DNA of 64,000 bases from Aphrophora alni (Eukaryota > Arthropoda > Insecta > Hemiptera > Aphrophoridae). This document shows, piece by piece, positions 36,601 through 40,541 of the stretch. Location of the stretch: positions 37,289,120-37,353,119 of the forward strand of contig OY740769.1 in assembly GCA_963513935.1 (NCBI GenBank), written 5' to 3'. A program made the translations under genes and the position numbers. Positions within the stretch are counted from its first letter, which is position 1; every line of letters begins with the position of its first letter. The notes beneath the pieces were generated by a model. That model was not told where the DNA came from. It saw only the letters and a program-made list of their open reading frames with translations, and searched no databases.

Positions 36601-38128
36601 ACATAGATTATAATAATTTCGAAATAATTGAATTTGTTTTGTTCATGAAACGAAATTCATAGTTATTTGTTAATTCTAATGAAAATAATGTGTTCTTTAT
36701 TTGTAAGAGGATTGTGGTAACTCCAAATTATCTGATTAGGTACAATCATATACTCGTACATTCACGATTAAAAAAAGTATGGTATTTAGAACATAACATT
36801 TAATAGTTCATGAATTAGTCAAAACAAAGTGAAGACTCTATTCAAATGTTATTTAGATTTACACAACAACACTTACTGTAATATTAAAATAAAATACACA
36901 CATAAATATTAAAATAAACTTTGATGTTCTAATTATGAAGTAGGAAAGATAGTGGTAATAGTGGTTGATGGTTTTTGACATTTTGAGTCCTTACGGATAT
37001 GTTAAACTATTTTCTGGAATGATATCTGTACATTGGTCTATCTGTGGCACTTTTGTCACTGTTTATTTCATGAACAGGTAATTCAACTAAGGGTAGAGGT
37101 GAAAATTAAAGTTGGTATCAATTTTATAAACATTTTAATTATAGTCTTTTATTTATATAGCTTATATATTTATCTATTTTGAAGTACTAAATTTGAATTC
37201 GAAATTGGTATACTCTATAAATAAACCTAAAGTTGTGTGAATTTTTATATTAGTGGATTTTAATTAAATTCCTAATTTTTTTTTACGTATTTAAATATGT
37301 AAGTCAGAACTTCTTCAATCCATCCTGCCTCATCTAATAAAATCTCTAGAGATAAAACCATAAATACCAAAATATACCCAAATACTAAATTTGTTGAAAA
37401 TTTGTTTAATCATTTTTAATTATTTCAAAAATCACTTTTTTTATCTCAAAGAAATTCAAAATTATTATTAATCTAGACTGCATTTATATTATGTTATTAG
37501 TTCAAGTTTATTTTTATCAGTTAGAATATGTAATCTCTATCTACTCTATTCTGTAATGTTGAAGGCATTATGTCCTACTCAATAGTAAGGCCTTATCCAC
37601 TTTTTACCCACTACTTGATCCAGAAAAGAATACCTTATCCTTATATTTATAAACCCTAGGTTCTTTCGATATAAGTTGTCATATTACGATGGTTGATATC
37701 TTAAAAATCCCTAACATCCAAGATGTCCACACCAAACTTACATATCTCATTCTAGTTACCCCGTACAGCCATGCAACAAAATAGTCAAATATTTCCTCAT
37801 ATCCACATCAATTATAATAATCTTTCTTACCAAAAATTAAGAAATCCCTATTTAATACACAATTCTCTGTTATGATACTATCACCTATCAGATAACCACT
37901 ATCAGATGTTTCCTTCCTATTTCTATATCGATCCAGGAAGAGCTTTGTATCTACTAGTGTAAATATATCTTACAGAACCACCTCTTCCTTATATTTATCA
38001 TCCTTTTATAATTATTATGCAGTACTAATCACACTCAATAACTATATTTTTCTTGTTTTTTACAGGGTCAGTGTCTAATTAACATTGGAGGTGATGCAGT
38101 TTTTGTTAATTATCACACAGGAGAATGA
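1167..38128 (+). CDS. C2CD5: C2CD5 (C2 domain-containing protein 5), C-terminal 657 residues, 13 exons
   Basis: Join of 1167-1335, 2941-3166, 5972-6117, 7445-7679, 12551-12769, 14322-14429, 20238-20450, 23364-23466, 26546-26641, 28106-28227, 32163-32288, 35600-35746 and 38066-38128. All introns start GT and end AG, all phases agree, and the exons total 1973 nt plus one base from the missing upstream exon. The order of blocks matches vertebrate C2CD5 (CDP138), a phosphoprotein reported in insulin-stimulated GLUT4 vesicle traffic: GGxVSARSVKLL, a CxxC/CxxC zinc-ribbon-like segment, GMNAxFxLR, PLSFIPGxKI, and a RAHxxALGGNA block close to the C-terminus. The calcium-binding C2 domain itself lies left of the window, so the protein is 5'-truncated here by the window edge only. 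No frameshift or stop is seen. The recognition is from remembered family sequence, not a search, but the collinearity makes it very sure. Confidence 0.95.
1470..1545 (-). repeat. One-sided Penelope-like terminal-repeat fragment
   Basis: On the - strand it contains ACTGAAGATGATGACTTAGT and a following GTCATTAAGACTTC, matching the family at 31828-32105 and 51336-51581. It is diverged and without its inverted partner. Confidence 0.5.
2190..2323 (+). repeat. Dispersed R repeat, copy 1
   Basis: CTTGGGTTAGATCCCTC, CAGGTCTCTCTTGACCAA and ACACTATTAGAATGTTC in the order shared by all R copies. Followed directly by the minisatellite. Confidence 0.75.
2324..2860 (+). repeat. 91-bp tandem repeat, about six copies
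   Basis: Units begin AAAGGTGGTGAGGTCTAAG at 2324, 2415, 2506, 2597 and 2688 (exactly 91 bp apart), with a diverged sixth starting near 2780 and ending by about 2860. Within the unit are CATGAATCCCAAATGAAATA and TTAATAAACCCAATAGAATA. Copies differ at only a few bases, so expansion is recent. It abuts the tail of a dispersed repeat whose end also contains a GGTGATGA-like stretch, a likely source of the first unit. Confidence 0.93.
2941..3166 (+). CDS. C2CD5: C2CD5 exon b
   Basis: Acceptor CTTCCAG ends at 2940; the leading T completes a cysteine codon. The start, DDVCVLSASGTAAVIN, closes the first YbjQ-like repeat. The remaining roughly 55 residues are rich in Ser, Thr and Pro and look like a disordered linker that is longer than in vertebrates. 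Donor GTGAGT at 3167, phase 0. Confidence 0.93.
3167..5971 (+). other. C2CD5 intron, nothing recognised
   Basis: GTGAGT to TTCTTTAG, about 2.8 kb. AT-rich, no ORF that I can assign. The 4190-4640 part is less AT-rich and may be an old mobile-element remnant, but I recognise no motif. Confidence 0.6.
5972..6117 (+). CDS. C2CD5: C2CD5 exon c, CxxC/CxxC zinc-ribbon-like segment
   Basis: Acceptor TTCTTTAG ends at 5971. After an acidic, serine-rich linker it encodes CAVCHIPYN, 13 residues later followed by CSIC, so two CxxC pairs are separated by 17 residues. Vertebrate C2CD5 has the same pair (CGFCHIPYD and a later CYNC), which suggests a small metal-binding knuckle. Donor GTAAGT at 6118. Confidence 0.92.
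6118..7444 (+). other. C2CD5 intron, nothing certain
   Basis: GTAAGT to TTTACAG. The segment at 7116-7298 has an open - strand frame with MIWSERQWRTKNFREW; it may be a decayed mobile-element fragment, but no family motif supports this. Confidence 0.6.
7445..7679 (+). CDS. C2CD5: C2CD5 exon d
   Basis: Acceptor GTTTACAG ends at 7444. It encodes RGKVSDVLLTTIEPP, then a cysteine-containing stretch, then PFLEYELHSQLINKLKVNG and MNAIFRLR. The corresponding vertebrate blocks are VPDVLFTTIDLP and MNALFGLR. Donor GTAAGT at 7680, phase 0. Confidence 0.95.
8236..8493 (+). mobile_element. Partial copy of long-TIR MITE
   Basis: Matches the central and right parts of the element at 53162-53540: CTATGATAGTTATGGAGGAG, TTTCCGATTCACTGAAATTA, CTGGCTGCGCC, and the terminal GTTTTAAAAACATGGTA. 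The left inverted repeat is missing, so this copy is truncated. Confidence 0.8.
8575..8835. mobile_element. Foldback insert with 93-bp arms and hammerhead-like cores
   Basis: Arms 8627-8719 and 8743-8835 are reverse complements with a 23-bp spacer. The right arm reads TGGCTGAATAGCCGAAACGG followed by CCGTAG, i.e. a GGC-loop-GCC hairpin, GAAA, and the palindrome ACGGCCGT. The left arm carries the same on the - strand. The paralogous locus near 53625 lacks the insert, so its limits are visible. Assignment to Penelope-like terminal repeats is by analogy to 10143-10173 and 25845-25876. Confidence 0.8.
8743..8776 (+). ncRNA. Hammerhead-like motif, degenerate
   Basis: Helix II GGC/GCC (8752-8754 with 8761-8763), GAAA at 8764-8767, stem III ACGGCCGT at 8767-8774, then A. 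The CUGANGA box is degenerate (TTGAAAA), so self-cleavage is doubtful. The mirror copy is on the - strand of the left arm. Confidence 0.35.
10070..10284 (-). mobile_element. Penelope-like 3' UTR and terminal repeat
   Basis: Continues the endonuclease remnant on the - strand through a hammerhead-like motif to GAAACTTTAAGCTTTTGC and a TTTATTTTATCCTTGAATAT-like end. The same tail (AAACTTTAAGCTTTATTGC) occurs in both orientations at 26004-26134, tying those copies to Penelope. Confidence 0.65.
10143..10173 (-). ncRNA. Hammerhead-like motif of Penelope remnant
   Basis: On the - strand: CCGACGA, T, GC(T), GCAA tetraloop, GGC, GAAA, palindromic ACAATTGT, A. It lies about 110 bp after the stop codon of a Penelope endonuclease remnant on the same strand, where Penelope elements carry their terminal repeat. 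The core box differs from CUGAUGA at two positions. Confidence 0.45.
10285..10521 (-). pseudogene. Penelope-like element, C-terminal part of GIY-YIG endonuclease
   Basis: An open frame of 78 residues ending in TAA (10285-10287), with SNFANHLLDSGHSF followed by LLHIENKSNRLNNLECLKIN. This spaced H...G.H...LL....... LE pattern is the C-terminal signature of Penelope-like GIY-YIG endonucleases. The rest of the ORF, including reverse transcriptase, is absent; upstream of 10521 the frame soon meets stops. It is a 5'-truncated insertion, as expected for target-primed copies. Family from memory, fairly sure. Confidence 0.75.
10600..10915. repeat. Dispersed repeat shared with 13420-13940
   Basis: Shares CATACTAACTCCAA-like, CTAAGATAAATGATATAAAA and CAGTTCTAGGGTTAAA blocks with two diverged units in the next intron. 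Function and family unknown. Confidence 0.55.
11012..11860 (+). pseudogene. Tc1/mariner-like (IS630) transposase remnant with 3' end
   Basis: 11012-11146 encodes GPVIIDENLTRDSYREVL and NNMWFQ, then a stop where the family has the HDGAPAH catalytic segment. 11199-11327 encodes RIINAATQIK, one stop, then AIRRQLQ and IFEHLL-stop, the usual C-terminus. A terminal GAATCATCCTGTATA near 11838-11855 resembles the TACAGGGTGATTC inverted end of this group. Stops and deletions make it inactive. Confidence 0.7.
12430..12540 (+). repeat. Short duplicated ATTGCACAAACTTTCTCA repeat
   Basis: ATATTGCACTAACTTTCTCA and ATATTGCACAAACTTTCTCA are about 65 bp apart just before the exon at 12551. Related AGTGCACAAACTTTCTCACA occurs near 48573 and a weaker relative near 57843, so this is a dispersed element. 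Confidence 0.5.
12551..12769 (+). CDS. C2CD5: C2CD5 exon e
   Basis: Acceptor AATTGTAG ends at 12550. It begins TQVCLGERMIAALATGTAV and continues LLAALPVPPVPT, matching the vertebrate segment that follows GLRIQITVGENM. A lysine/glutamine-rich likely helix follows, with NREYYQLK near the end. Donor GTATGT at 12770, phase 0. Confidence 0.94.
12770..14321 (+). other. C2CD5 intron with diverged repeat units
   Basis: GTATGT to TTGCAG. Holds two diverged units at about 13420-13570 and 13640-13940 of the repeat also seen at 10600-10915 (CTAAGAAAAATGATATCCTA and CCAGATCTAGGGTTAAA). Nothing else recognised. Confidence 0.7.
14322..14429 (+). CDS. C2CD5: C2CD5 exon f (acidic linker)
   Basis: Acceptor TTAATTGCAG ends at 14321. 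It encodes 36 residues with an acidic run, TEDSDDDMPDVDL, then SKDTCILE, aligning with the vertebrate ELDLSHGKKDAFVLE block. Donor GTCAGA at 14430 is a weaker GT site; phase 0. Confidence 0.9.
14640..14725 (-). repeat. One-sided Penelope-like terminal-repeat fragment
   Basis: On the + strand AAACACAATTTTCCACAATA and then CTCAATGACTAAGTCACC follow the order seen at 51350-51425. The - strand shows ACTGAGAATGGTGACTTAGT. The inverted partner is missing. Confidence 0.5.
15450..16900. pseudogene. Unidentified degenerate mobile or viral-like ORF region
   Basis: The - strand carries broken coding-like pieces: VEFHAFQDNDNKFIGKKLAI (about 16215-16295) and KGLGKVQLLRQFHQYVKELP (about 16030-16090) in shifted frames with stops. 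The first resembles a conserved opening seen in uncharacterised insect element proteins with a nuclease-like fold; this is memory-based and weak. A direct repeat, GCGCCAAAGCGGTGATTGTT, occurs near 15728 and, slightly changed, near 15605. I cannot name the element. Confidence 0.35.
17000..17420 (+). repeat. Diverged local tandem repeat
   Basis: Units of roughly 110-130 bp share GGTGGTGC(T/G)CCCT, AAACTATTAAAT(A/G)(G/A)CACT and a following run of CAACxCT. At least three diverged units can be followed, at about 17100, 17225 and 17350. Confidence 0.5.
17471..17542 (+). repeat. tRNA-derived SINE head (A and B boxes)
   Basis: An A box, TAGCTCAGTCGG (17478-17489), and a B box, GGTTCAGTCCC (17522-17532), are 32 bp apart as in a tRNA. 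The acceptor stem does not pair, so it is not a functional tRNA gene; a SINE with its own polymerase III promoter is the likely origin. Its 3' limit is unclear. Confidence 0.6.
17900..18560 (-). pseudogene. hAT-like transposase remnant (DUF4371/ZMYM1-like)
   Basis: On the - strand, from 18480 down: IQKHNEQVKK, RGNFLDLLSML, SKYTSHDIQNEL, ANETTDIT, and TGLGLFEAVKKNLEPF. These follow the order of DUF4371-type hAT transposases (RGNFxxLL, IQNEL, DETTD, TGxGL). At least two frameshifts and stops separate the pieces, and the DETTD aspartate is asparagine, so it is dead. Confidence 0.72.
20238..20450 (+). CDS. C2CD5: C2CD5 exon g
   Basis: Acceptor ATTATAG ends at 20237. It encodes VDDAEDAHVICQLIDAHPP and later LQMFTQVWRSRIPP and TSLNKHFHRLLQ. 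The vertebrate counterpart reads DDTDAMEDVHSLLTD, then QMFTSVRVIRL, then LNKNFNDLCENLL. Donor GTAATC at 20451, phase 0. Confidence 0.93.
20451..23363 (+). other. C2CD5 intron with non-LTR fragment
   Basis: GTAATC to TTTGCAG. Holds the decayed reverse transcriptase/RNase H fragment at 21281-22010. The 22430-22800 part is less AT-rich and looks like mobile-element DNA but shows no motif. A TA run lies at about 22929-22952. Confidence 0.7.
21281..22010 (-). pseudogene. Non-LTR retrotransposon remnant (RT YADD region and C-terminal Cys/His end)
   Basis: One - strand piece (21281-21517) has FLYYADVVVYVS, matching the YADD catalytic box with the second aspartate changed to valine. A second (21785-21976) has LWRKCGLQEEITEHLTFKC, the CxxC...H...C cluster that follows RNase H in jockey-like elements. 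The two are on the same strand but in genomic order that implies rearrangement or two insertions. Both are inactive. Confidence 0.55.
23364..23466 (+). CDS. C2CD5: C2CD5 exon h
   Basis: Acceptor GTTTGCAG ends at 23363. It encodes GVYFKLRRMTPCAIGNIRF and then an acidic stretch ELPEPDEMQISLV, matching the vertebrate SLYFKLRSMIPC block. Donor GTAAGT at 23467 after one base of a glycine codon. Confidence 0.94.
23670..23979 (-). pseudogene. Merlin (ISXO2-like) transposase, C-terminal fragment
   Basis: An uninterrupted - strand frame of about 100 residues: DCWKGYKIEELNRARSG, HFKVHHNCKFIGPEFGGNTQ, HVEIMWSFAKWRNKKH and YLFEFMWQSA. This follows the ISXO2/IS1595 domain order (DCWxGY, HxxVxHxxxFV, GxxTQxVExxWxxxK, YLxEFxWR), including the second catalytic aspartate and the glutamate. 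The N-terminal third is missing, so it cannot be active. Merlin elements are known in insects. Confidence 0.85.
25594..25932. mobile_element. Penelope-like foldback (head-to-head terminal repeats)
   Basis: Left arm 25594-25749 and right arm 25775-25932 are near-perfect reverse complements around a 25-bp spacer. Differences concentrate in the helix II part of the ribozyme-like motif. The high arm identity means recent formation or gene conversion. Each arm contains a hammerhead-like motif pointing outward. Confidence 0.88.
25845..25876 (+). ncRNA. Hammerhead-like ribozyme motif, best copy
   Basis: CTGATGA (25845-25851), one unpaired T, helix II GCC/GGC (25853-25855 with 25860-25862) closed by TAAC, GAAA (25863-25866), palindromic stem III ACAGCTGT (25866-25873), then A at 25874 as expected cleavage base. 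Flanks GTTGT (25840-25844) and GCAAT (25875-25879) can form five pairs of stem I, two of them G-U. All conserved core bases are present; the extra T before helix II is a departure from the canonical fold. Type I order, as reported for Penelope elements. Confidence 0.55.
26004..26134. mobile_element. Second small Penelope-like foldback
   Basis: AAGGATAAAATAAAGC plus TTAAAGTTTCAAAAATG at 26004-26036 is the inverse of the tail at 26094-26134. The spacer holds a motif at 26044-26073: TCGATGA, T, GCC, GCAA tetraloop, GGC, GAAA, ACAATTGT, A. The tail is the same as that after the Penelope endonuclease remnant at 10070-10521. Confidence 0.75.
26546..26641 (+). CDS. C2CD5: C2CD5 exon i
   Basis: Acceptor ATTATAG ends at 26545; GC completes the split glycine. 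It encodes MALGLGEVDKSRHLRRK, then a basic low-complexity linker. No strong family match in this part, but frame, phase and both splice sites fit its neighbours. Donor GTGAGT at 26642. Confidence 0.87.
26642..28105 (+). other. C2CD5 intron
   Basis: GTGAGT to TTTATAG. Holds an R-repeat copy at about 26780-26960 and a short AT palindrome at about 27138-27181 (18-19 bp arms around ATTTTTACTATTTTAATTT). Nothing else recognised. Confidence 0.7.
26780..26960 (+). repeat. Dispersed R repeat, copy 2
   Basis: TCTTGGATTAGATCCCTCTC, CAAGTCTCTCTTGACCAACT, GAGTATTCGAGGGCTA, then the GGTGATGATGATTG tail. The opposite strand keeps an open frame with QELVKRDLIGKMKE. Confidence 0.8.
28106..28227 (+). CDS. 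C2CD5: C2CD5 exon j (variable linker)
   Basis: Acceptor TTTTTATAG ends at 28105. It encodes DEGDMIFCLEEDQESNGSS and then a proline/arginine-rich PARPRSPIVRPPRKSNH tail. Donor is GTAGGA at 28228, a weaker site; phase 0. It corresponds to the variable linker before PLSFIPG in the family. Confidence 0.87.
28443..29703 (-). mobile_element. Decayed mariner transposon (DD34D type)
   Basis: Ends AGGGCTGTTCGGAAAGTAAG (left) and, on the other strand, AGGGCTATTCGAAAAGCAAG (right) form terminal inverted repeats, flanked by TA on both sides; total about 1.26 kb. The - strand codes for broken mariner transposase: LLTDYHKTNRIGAVLNFF, ISHIVTGNEIW, and a tail with GIKKLLHQYEKCL. The VTGDE catalytic aspartate is asparagine, and many frameshifts and stops are present. 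No restored protein is implied. Confidence 0.85.
28959..29183 (-). pseudogene. Mariner transposase fragment
   Basis: Longest open piece of the mariner: VAKLLTDYHKTNRIGAVLNF then MEGDDFISHIVTGNEIW. The first catalytic residue (D of VTGDE) is N. The frame then runs into shifted sequence. Confidence 0.8.
30263..30354. repeat. (CA)n-(TA)n microsatellite
   Basis: About 20 CA units (30263-30302) followed directly by about 26 TA units to 30354. Compound dinucleotide repeat. Confidence 0.97.
30559..30628. repeat. (TC)n-(TA)n microsatellite
   Basis: About 19 TC units followed by about 16 TA units. Compound dinucleotide repeat 200 bp from the previous one. Confidence 0.97.
31828..32105. mobile_element. 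Foldback, second terminal-repeat family
   Basis: ATGAATGAAAATATAATTTTCC at the left inverts to GGAAAATTGTGTTTTCATTC at the right. Inside, ACAAGATGATGCTTCATTAA and CTTGGTCATTTAAGCGTCAT mirror each other around a roughly 70-bp middle. It shares its plan with 51336-51581. Arms are more diverged here than there. It ends about 58 bp before the splice acceptor of the exon at 32163. Confidence 0.8.
32163..32288 (+). CDS. C2CD5: C2CD5 exon k
   Basis: Acceptor TTATTTCAG ends at 32162. It encodes MSPLSFIPGGKIDRYLG and NLNFFFIRESSCIRE, closely matching the vertebrate MTPLSFIPGAKITKYLG and INMFFIRETTSLREE segment. Donor GTAAGT at 32289, phase 0. This is one of the most conserved parts of the protein. 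Confidence 0.96.
32815..33190 (-). pseudogene. Non-LTR retrotransposon fragment, C-terminal Cys/His region
   Basis: The - strand shows LTGYC- and KYHLKIMGLVLQEICRFC-like text followed by CSYGTETAEHVLSA, the pattern LTGHxxxxxHLxxMGL...CRxC...ETAEHxL that ends jockey-type ORF2 proteins. Several frameshifts; no RT box nearby. Inactive. Confidence 0.65.
34680..35520 (+). mobile_element. GC-rich block, possible non-LTR 3' region
   Basis: About 840 bp of distinctly GC-richer DNA in an AT-rich intron. The + strand begins GRRPLGRPRTRWKV and then stops, a basic motif typical of the ORF2 C-terminus of many non-LTR elements, followed by broken frames with LLALKGPSGQIAPSYLEHY. On the - strand a 143-residue open frame exists but I recognise nothing in it. 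Either an old retroelement or a captured sequence. Confidence 0.4.
35600..35746 (+). CDS. C2CD5: C2CD5 exon l
   Basis: Acceptor TATATGTAG ends at 35599. It encodes GGGLSGFVHSFVAEVLAIVR, then AHVTALGGNAMVAFF and NECILLNNPHKNH. This is the first half of the C-terminal YbjQ-like repeat (vertebrate AHVAALGGNAVVSY). Donor GTGAGT at 35747, phase 0. Confidence 0.96.
35747..38065 (+). other. C2CD5 last intron
   Basis: GTGAGT to TTTACAG. Holds an R-repeat copy at about 36325-36515. The 37560-37990 block has fewer A/T runs and may be old mobile DNA, but no motif is seen. Confidence 0.65.
36325..36515 (+). repeat. Dispersed R repeat, copy 3
   Basis: CATATAGTCTTGGGTTATAT, CAAGTCTCTCTTAACCAACT, CTGACACTATTAGAGTC, then ATAAGATGATGATGATCAAG and TTTTGCCTTTAAACGAC. 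Confidence 0.8.
38066..38128 (+). CDS. C2CD5: C2CD5 last coding exon
   Basis: Acceptor TTTTTACAG ends at 38065. It encodes GQCLINIGGDAVFVNYHTGE and then TGA at 38126-38128. Vertebrate C2CD5 has QCLINVSGDAVVFV at the same place but continues about 30 residues further, so the insect C-terminus is shorter. Confidence 0.95.
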   Translation, partial: GQCLINIGGDAVFVNYHTGE

Positions 38129-40474
38129 CATAACTTTTGACACACACTGTACTTCCCATGATGTTGATATTATGTCCTGTTGATATTATGATATGTGTCC
38201 TGTATCTACTTATGTTCCTGGTGATAATGAACAATGAAATTGGTTATTGTGGGCCGTCCAGTCTCTTAAATTTTAGTTATTGTTTTATACACTTTCTCTC
38301 TTTTAAATATTAGTTTCAAAATTTTTTTAGGGAGTTTTCCTAATTAGCAATTTTTAGGGAATATTGCTAAATCAAAGGAAATAATAATCATTACAAACTT
38401 CTTTCTTCCTGTTAGAATTCTTCATATATTTGTGTGTATTCATATTTGCTTTCCTTTGCTTCATTATATCACTGTTGCTAAACACATTTTTAGTAGATTC
38501 CAATTTCAGAACTGTGCACAATGATATCAAAACATACAGAAGTCGAGATATGGTTCTGTAGATGAGATCTATCCTAAACATGTTTAGCAGTAGTGATATG
38601 ACAGAGCTAGGATAGGCAGATACATATACTAACAAATACACAAAGGAAGTTTGTATTTTAAATTGTTACATTAACGCTTATGAAATATTAGGGTATTTCG
38701 ACCATTAGTTGTTGTGTATATACGCCAGATATTGTTCAATTACAAGTTAATAATGATATTGTCAAATTATTATTTGAAATATTTTGTACAGTAGCTGTAG
38801 TTTTATAGAATTATCTTTAATGAATTATGGAGTGTCAATTTTTATACAACAGTTCATACTGTCCATCTGCTGTAATCATCTTGAACATTAATGTCAATGT
38901 GAACATAGTAGCTGTATATAATTAATTGTAAACAAAATAGTTGTATGATGATGTTATAAATTAGGGTTATAGTTAGGGCAGTGGTTTTATAATTAGGGGT
39001 TTTCAGGTACACAAAATTTTGAATATTGGATAGGTATTTTCAATTTAAGCATGTAATGGAAATACTCCACAATTAAGAAGAATTTTGGCGGGGGATGCCA
39101 GCACTGATTAAATTTGGCAAAGTCAGGATTTTTATCAGCTATTTATATAAAACTAAGAAGGATGAGTTCACGAATCTCAAGATATTTGAGAAATTCAAAT
39201 ATGAATAATAATCATAGTTGATACTCAAATATTAAAATAGCTAGACCTGTGTGGTCTATATTTGTGAAAGCAACATCAAATTATTTGTGAAAGTGGTGCG
39301 ATTCTAACTGAAATTAATTTTTAATAAGGGAATTTTATTATTCAGTGTTTTTATAGAGTATAAATGAGAGTTTAAGTTTAAAATTAATTATAATCACTAG
39401 ATTATGATGACAGGTAATTAGCGATTCATAGCTAATTTATGTTTTTGATTCACACTTATCGATTGGAGTTTAACACAAATAAAGTAGGTTACTTGACTAT
39501 TTGTTATAAATAATTCCTACCCCAAAAATATTTACATAGTAGTATTTTTTTCCTTTTTAACGAACAAACCATAAGTACAAAAACATAGGCCTAGTATATA
39601 TACATCATATTCCTTAAGTAATTAATAAAACATTCTTGTCATAAATTACACAATGTGTTTGTAGAATAAAAGGATGATTTTTATGTGTAGTGTCAACTAA
39701 ACTCTAATTATATTTTGTTAAAACTTCTAGACAGTTCCAATATGACAGTAATTCCAAAATTGATTATAACAGTTAAAAACTTATTTAAAACCAATATTAA
39801 GTAGTCATTATTTGGACAAATGATAATATTAAACAACTTATATTATCTAGTCATCAATGTAAACTGATGTAGCATCTTGTTGAACCATGCTAGTGTTTCA
39901 TTTAATTCTTAAGTTAAATGTTAGCAAATGCTCATCTAGTCGGCAATCTTATTCTGATTTTACACATTAAAATAAAATTGTAATATGCTGAAATGAATGC
40001 CTCCTTAGAAATGCCGGTGTTTATCGATTACAGAGACTTTTTACCCTGATTCTGATTTACAGTGCATACTGTAAAAAGCTTGTATATGACTTTAAAGTTC
40101 ATATATATACTTTGCAATTTTTTTTCAATTTTGGAATGTGTGAATACCATAGTTGACTTTTAAAGCTAATACGTAGGTATATATATTTTTTCTTATCTAT
40201 TTTTAAGACTACAAAAAGCAATTTTTAGTAGATTTATGAAACAAAAATGTTTCAAGATATTCGATGTTTATTTAATGTTAAGAGTTTTTTCTTATGACAA
40301 CATTTGAACTTCTATTAATCTTCTGGCATTACAATTTTGTCTTTAAAGAGATTAGATGTTTTACATATTCTCTCTCTCTTTTTTCTGGCTCTCTTTCTCT
40401 CTTTCACTGTCTAGGCAATATCTATTTTTAACAGGTAACTATTAGAGATGAAGATTATATAACTAATATTATAA

Positions 40475-40541
40475 ATCATAAGTTATTTAATCTGCTTTGT
40501 CTATATAATATATAGACAAAGCAGATTAAATAACTTATGAT
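40475..40541. repeat. Perfect 67-bp palindrome
   Basis: Two 33-bp arms, exact reverse complements around a single central A at 40508; the left arm begins ATCATAAGTTATTTAATCTG. It lies in the presumed C2CD5 3' UTR and would form a mismatch-free hairpin in RNA. Confidence 0.97.

Noticed and set aside
40475..40541. MicroRNA precursor
   Set aside because: The stem has no mismatch and a one-base centre, unlike Drosha substrates; kept as a palindrome only.
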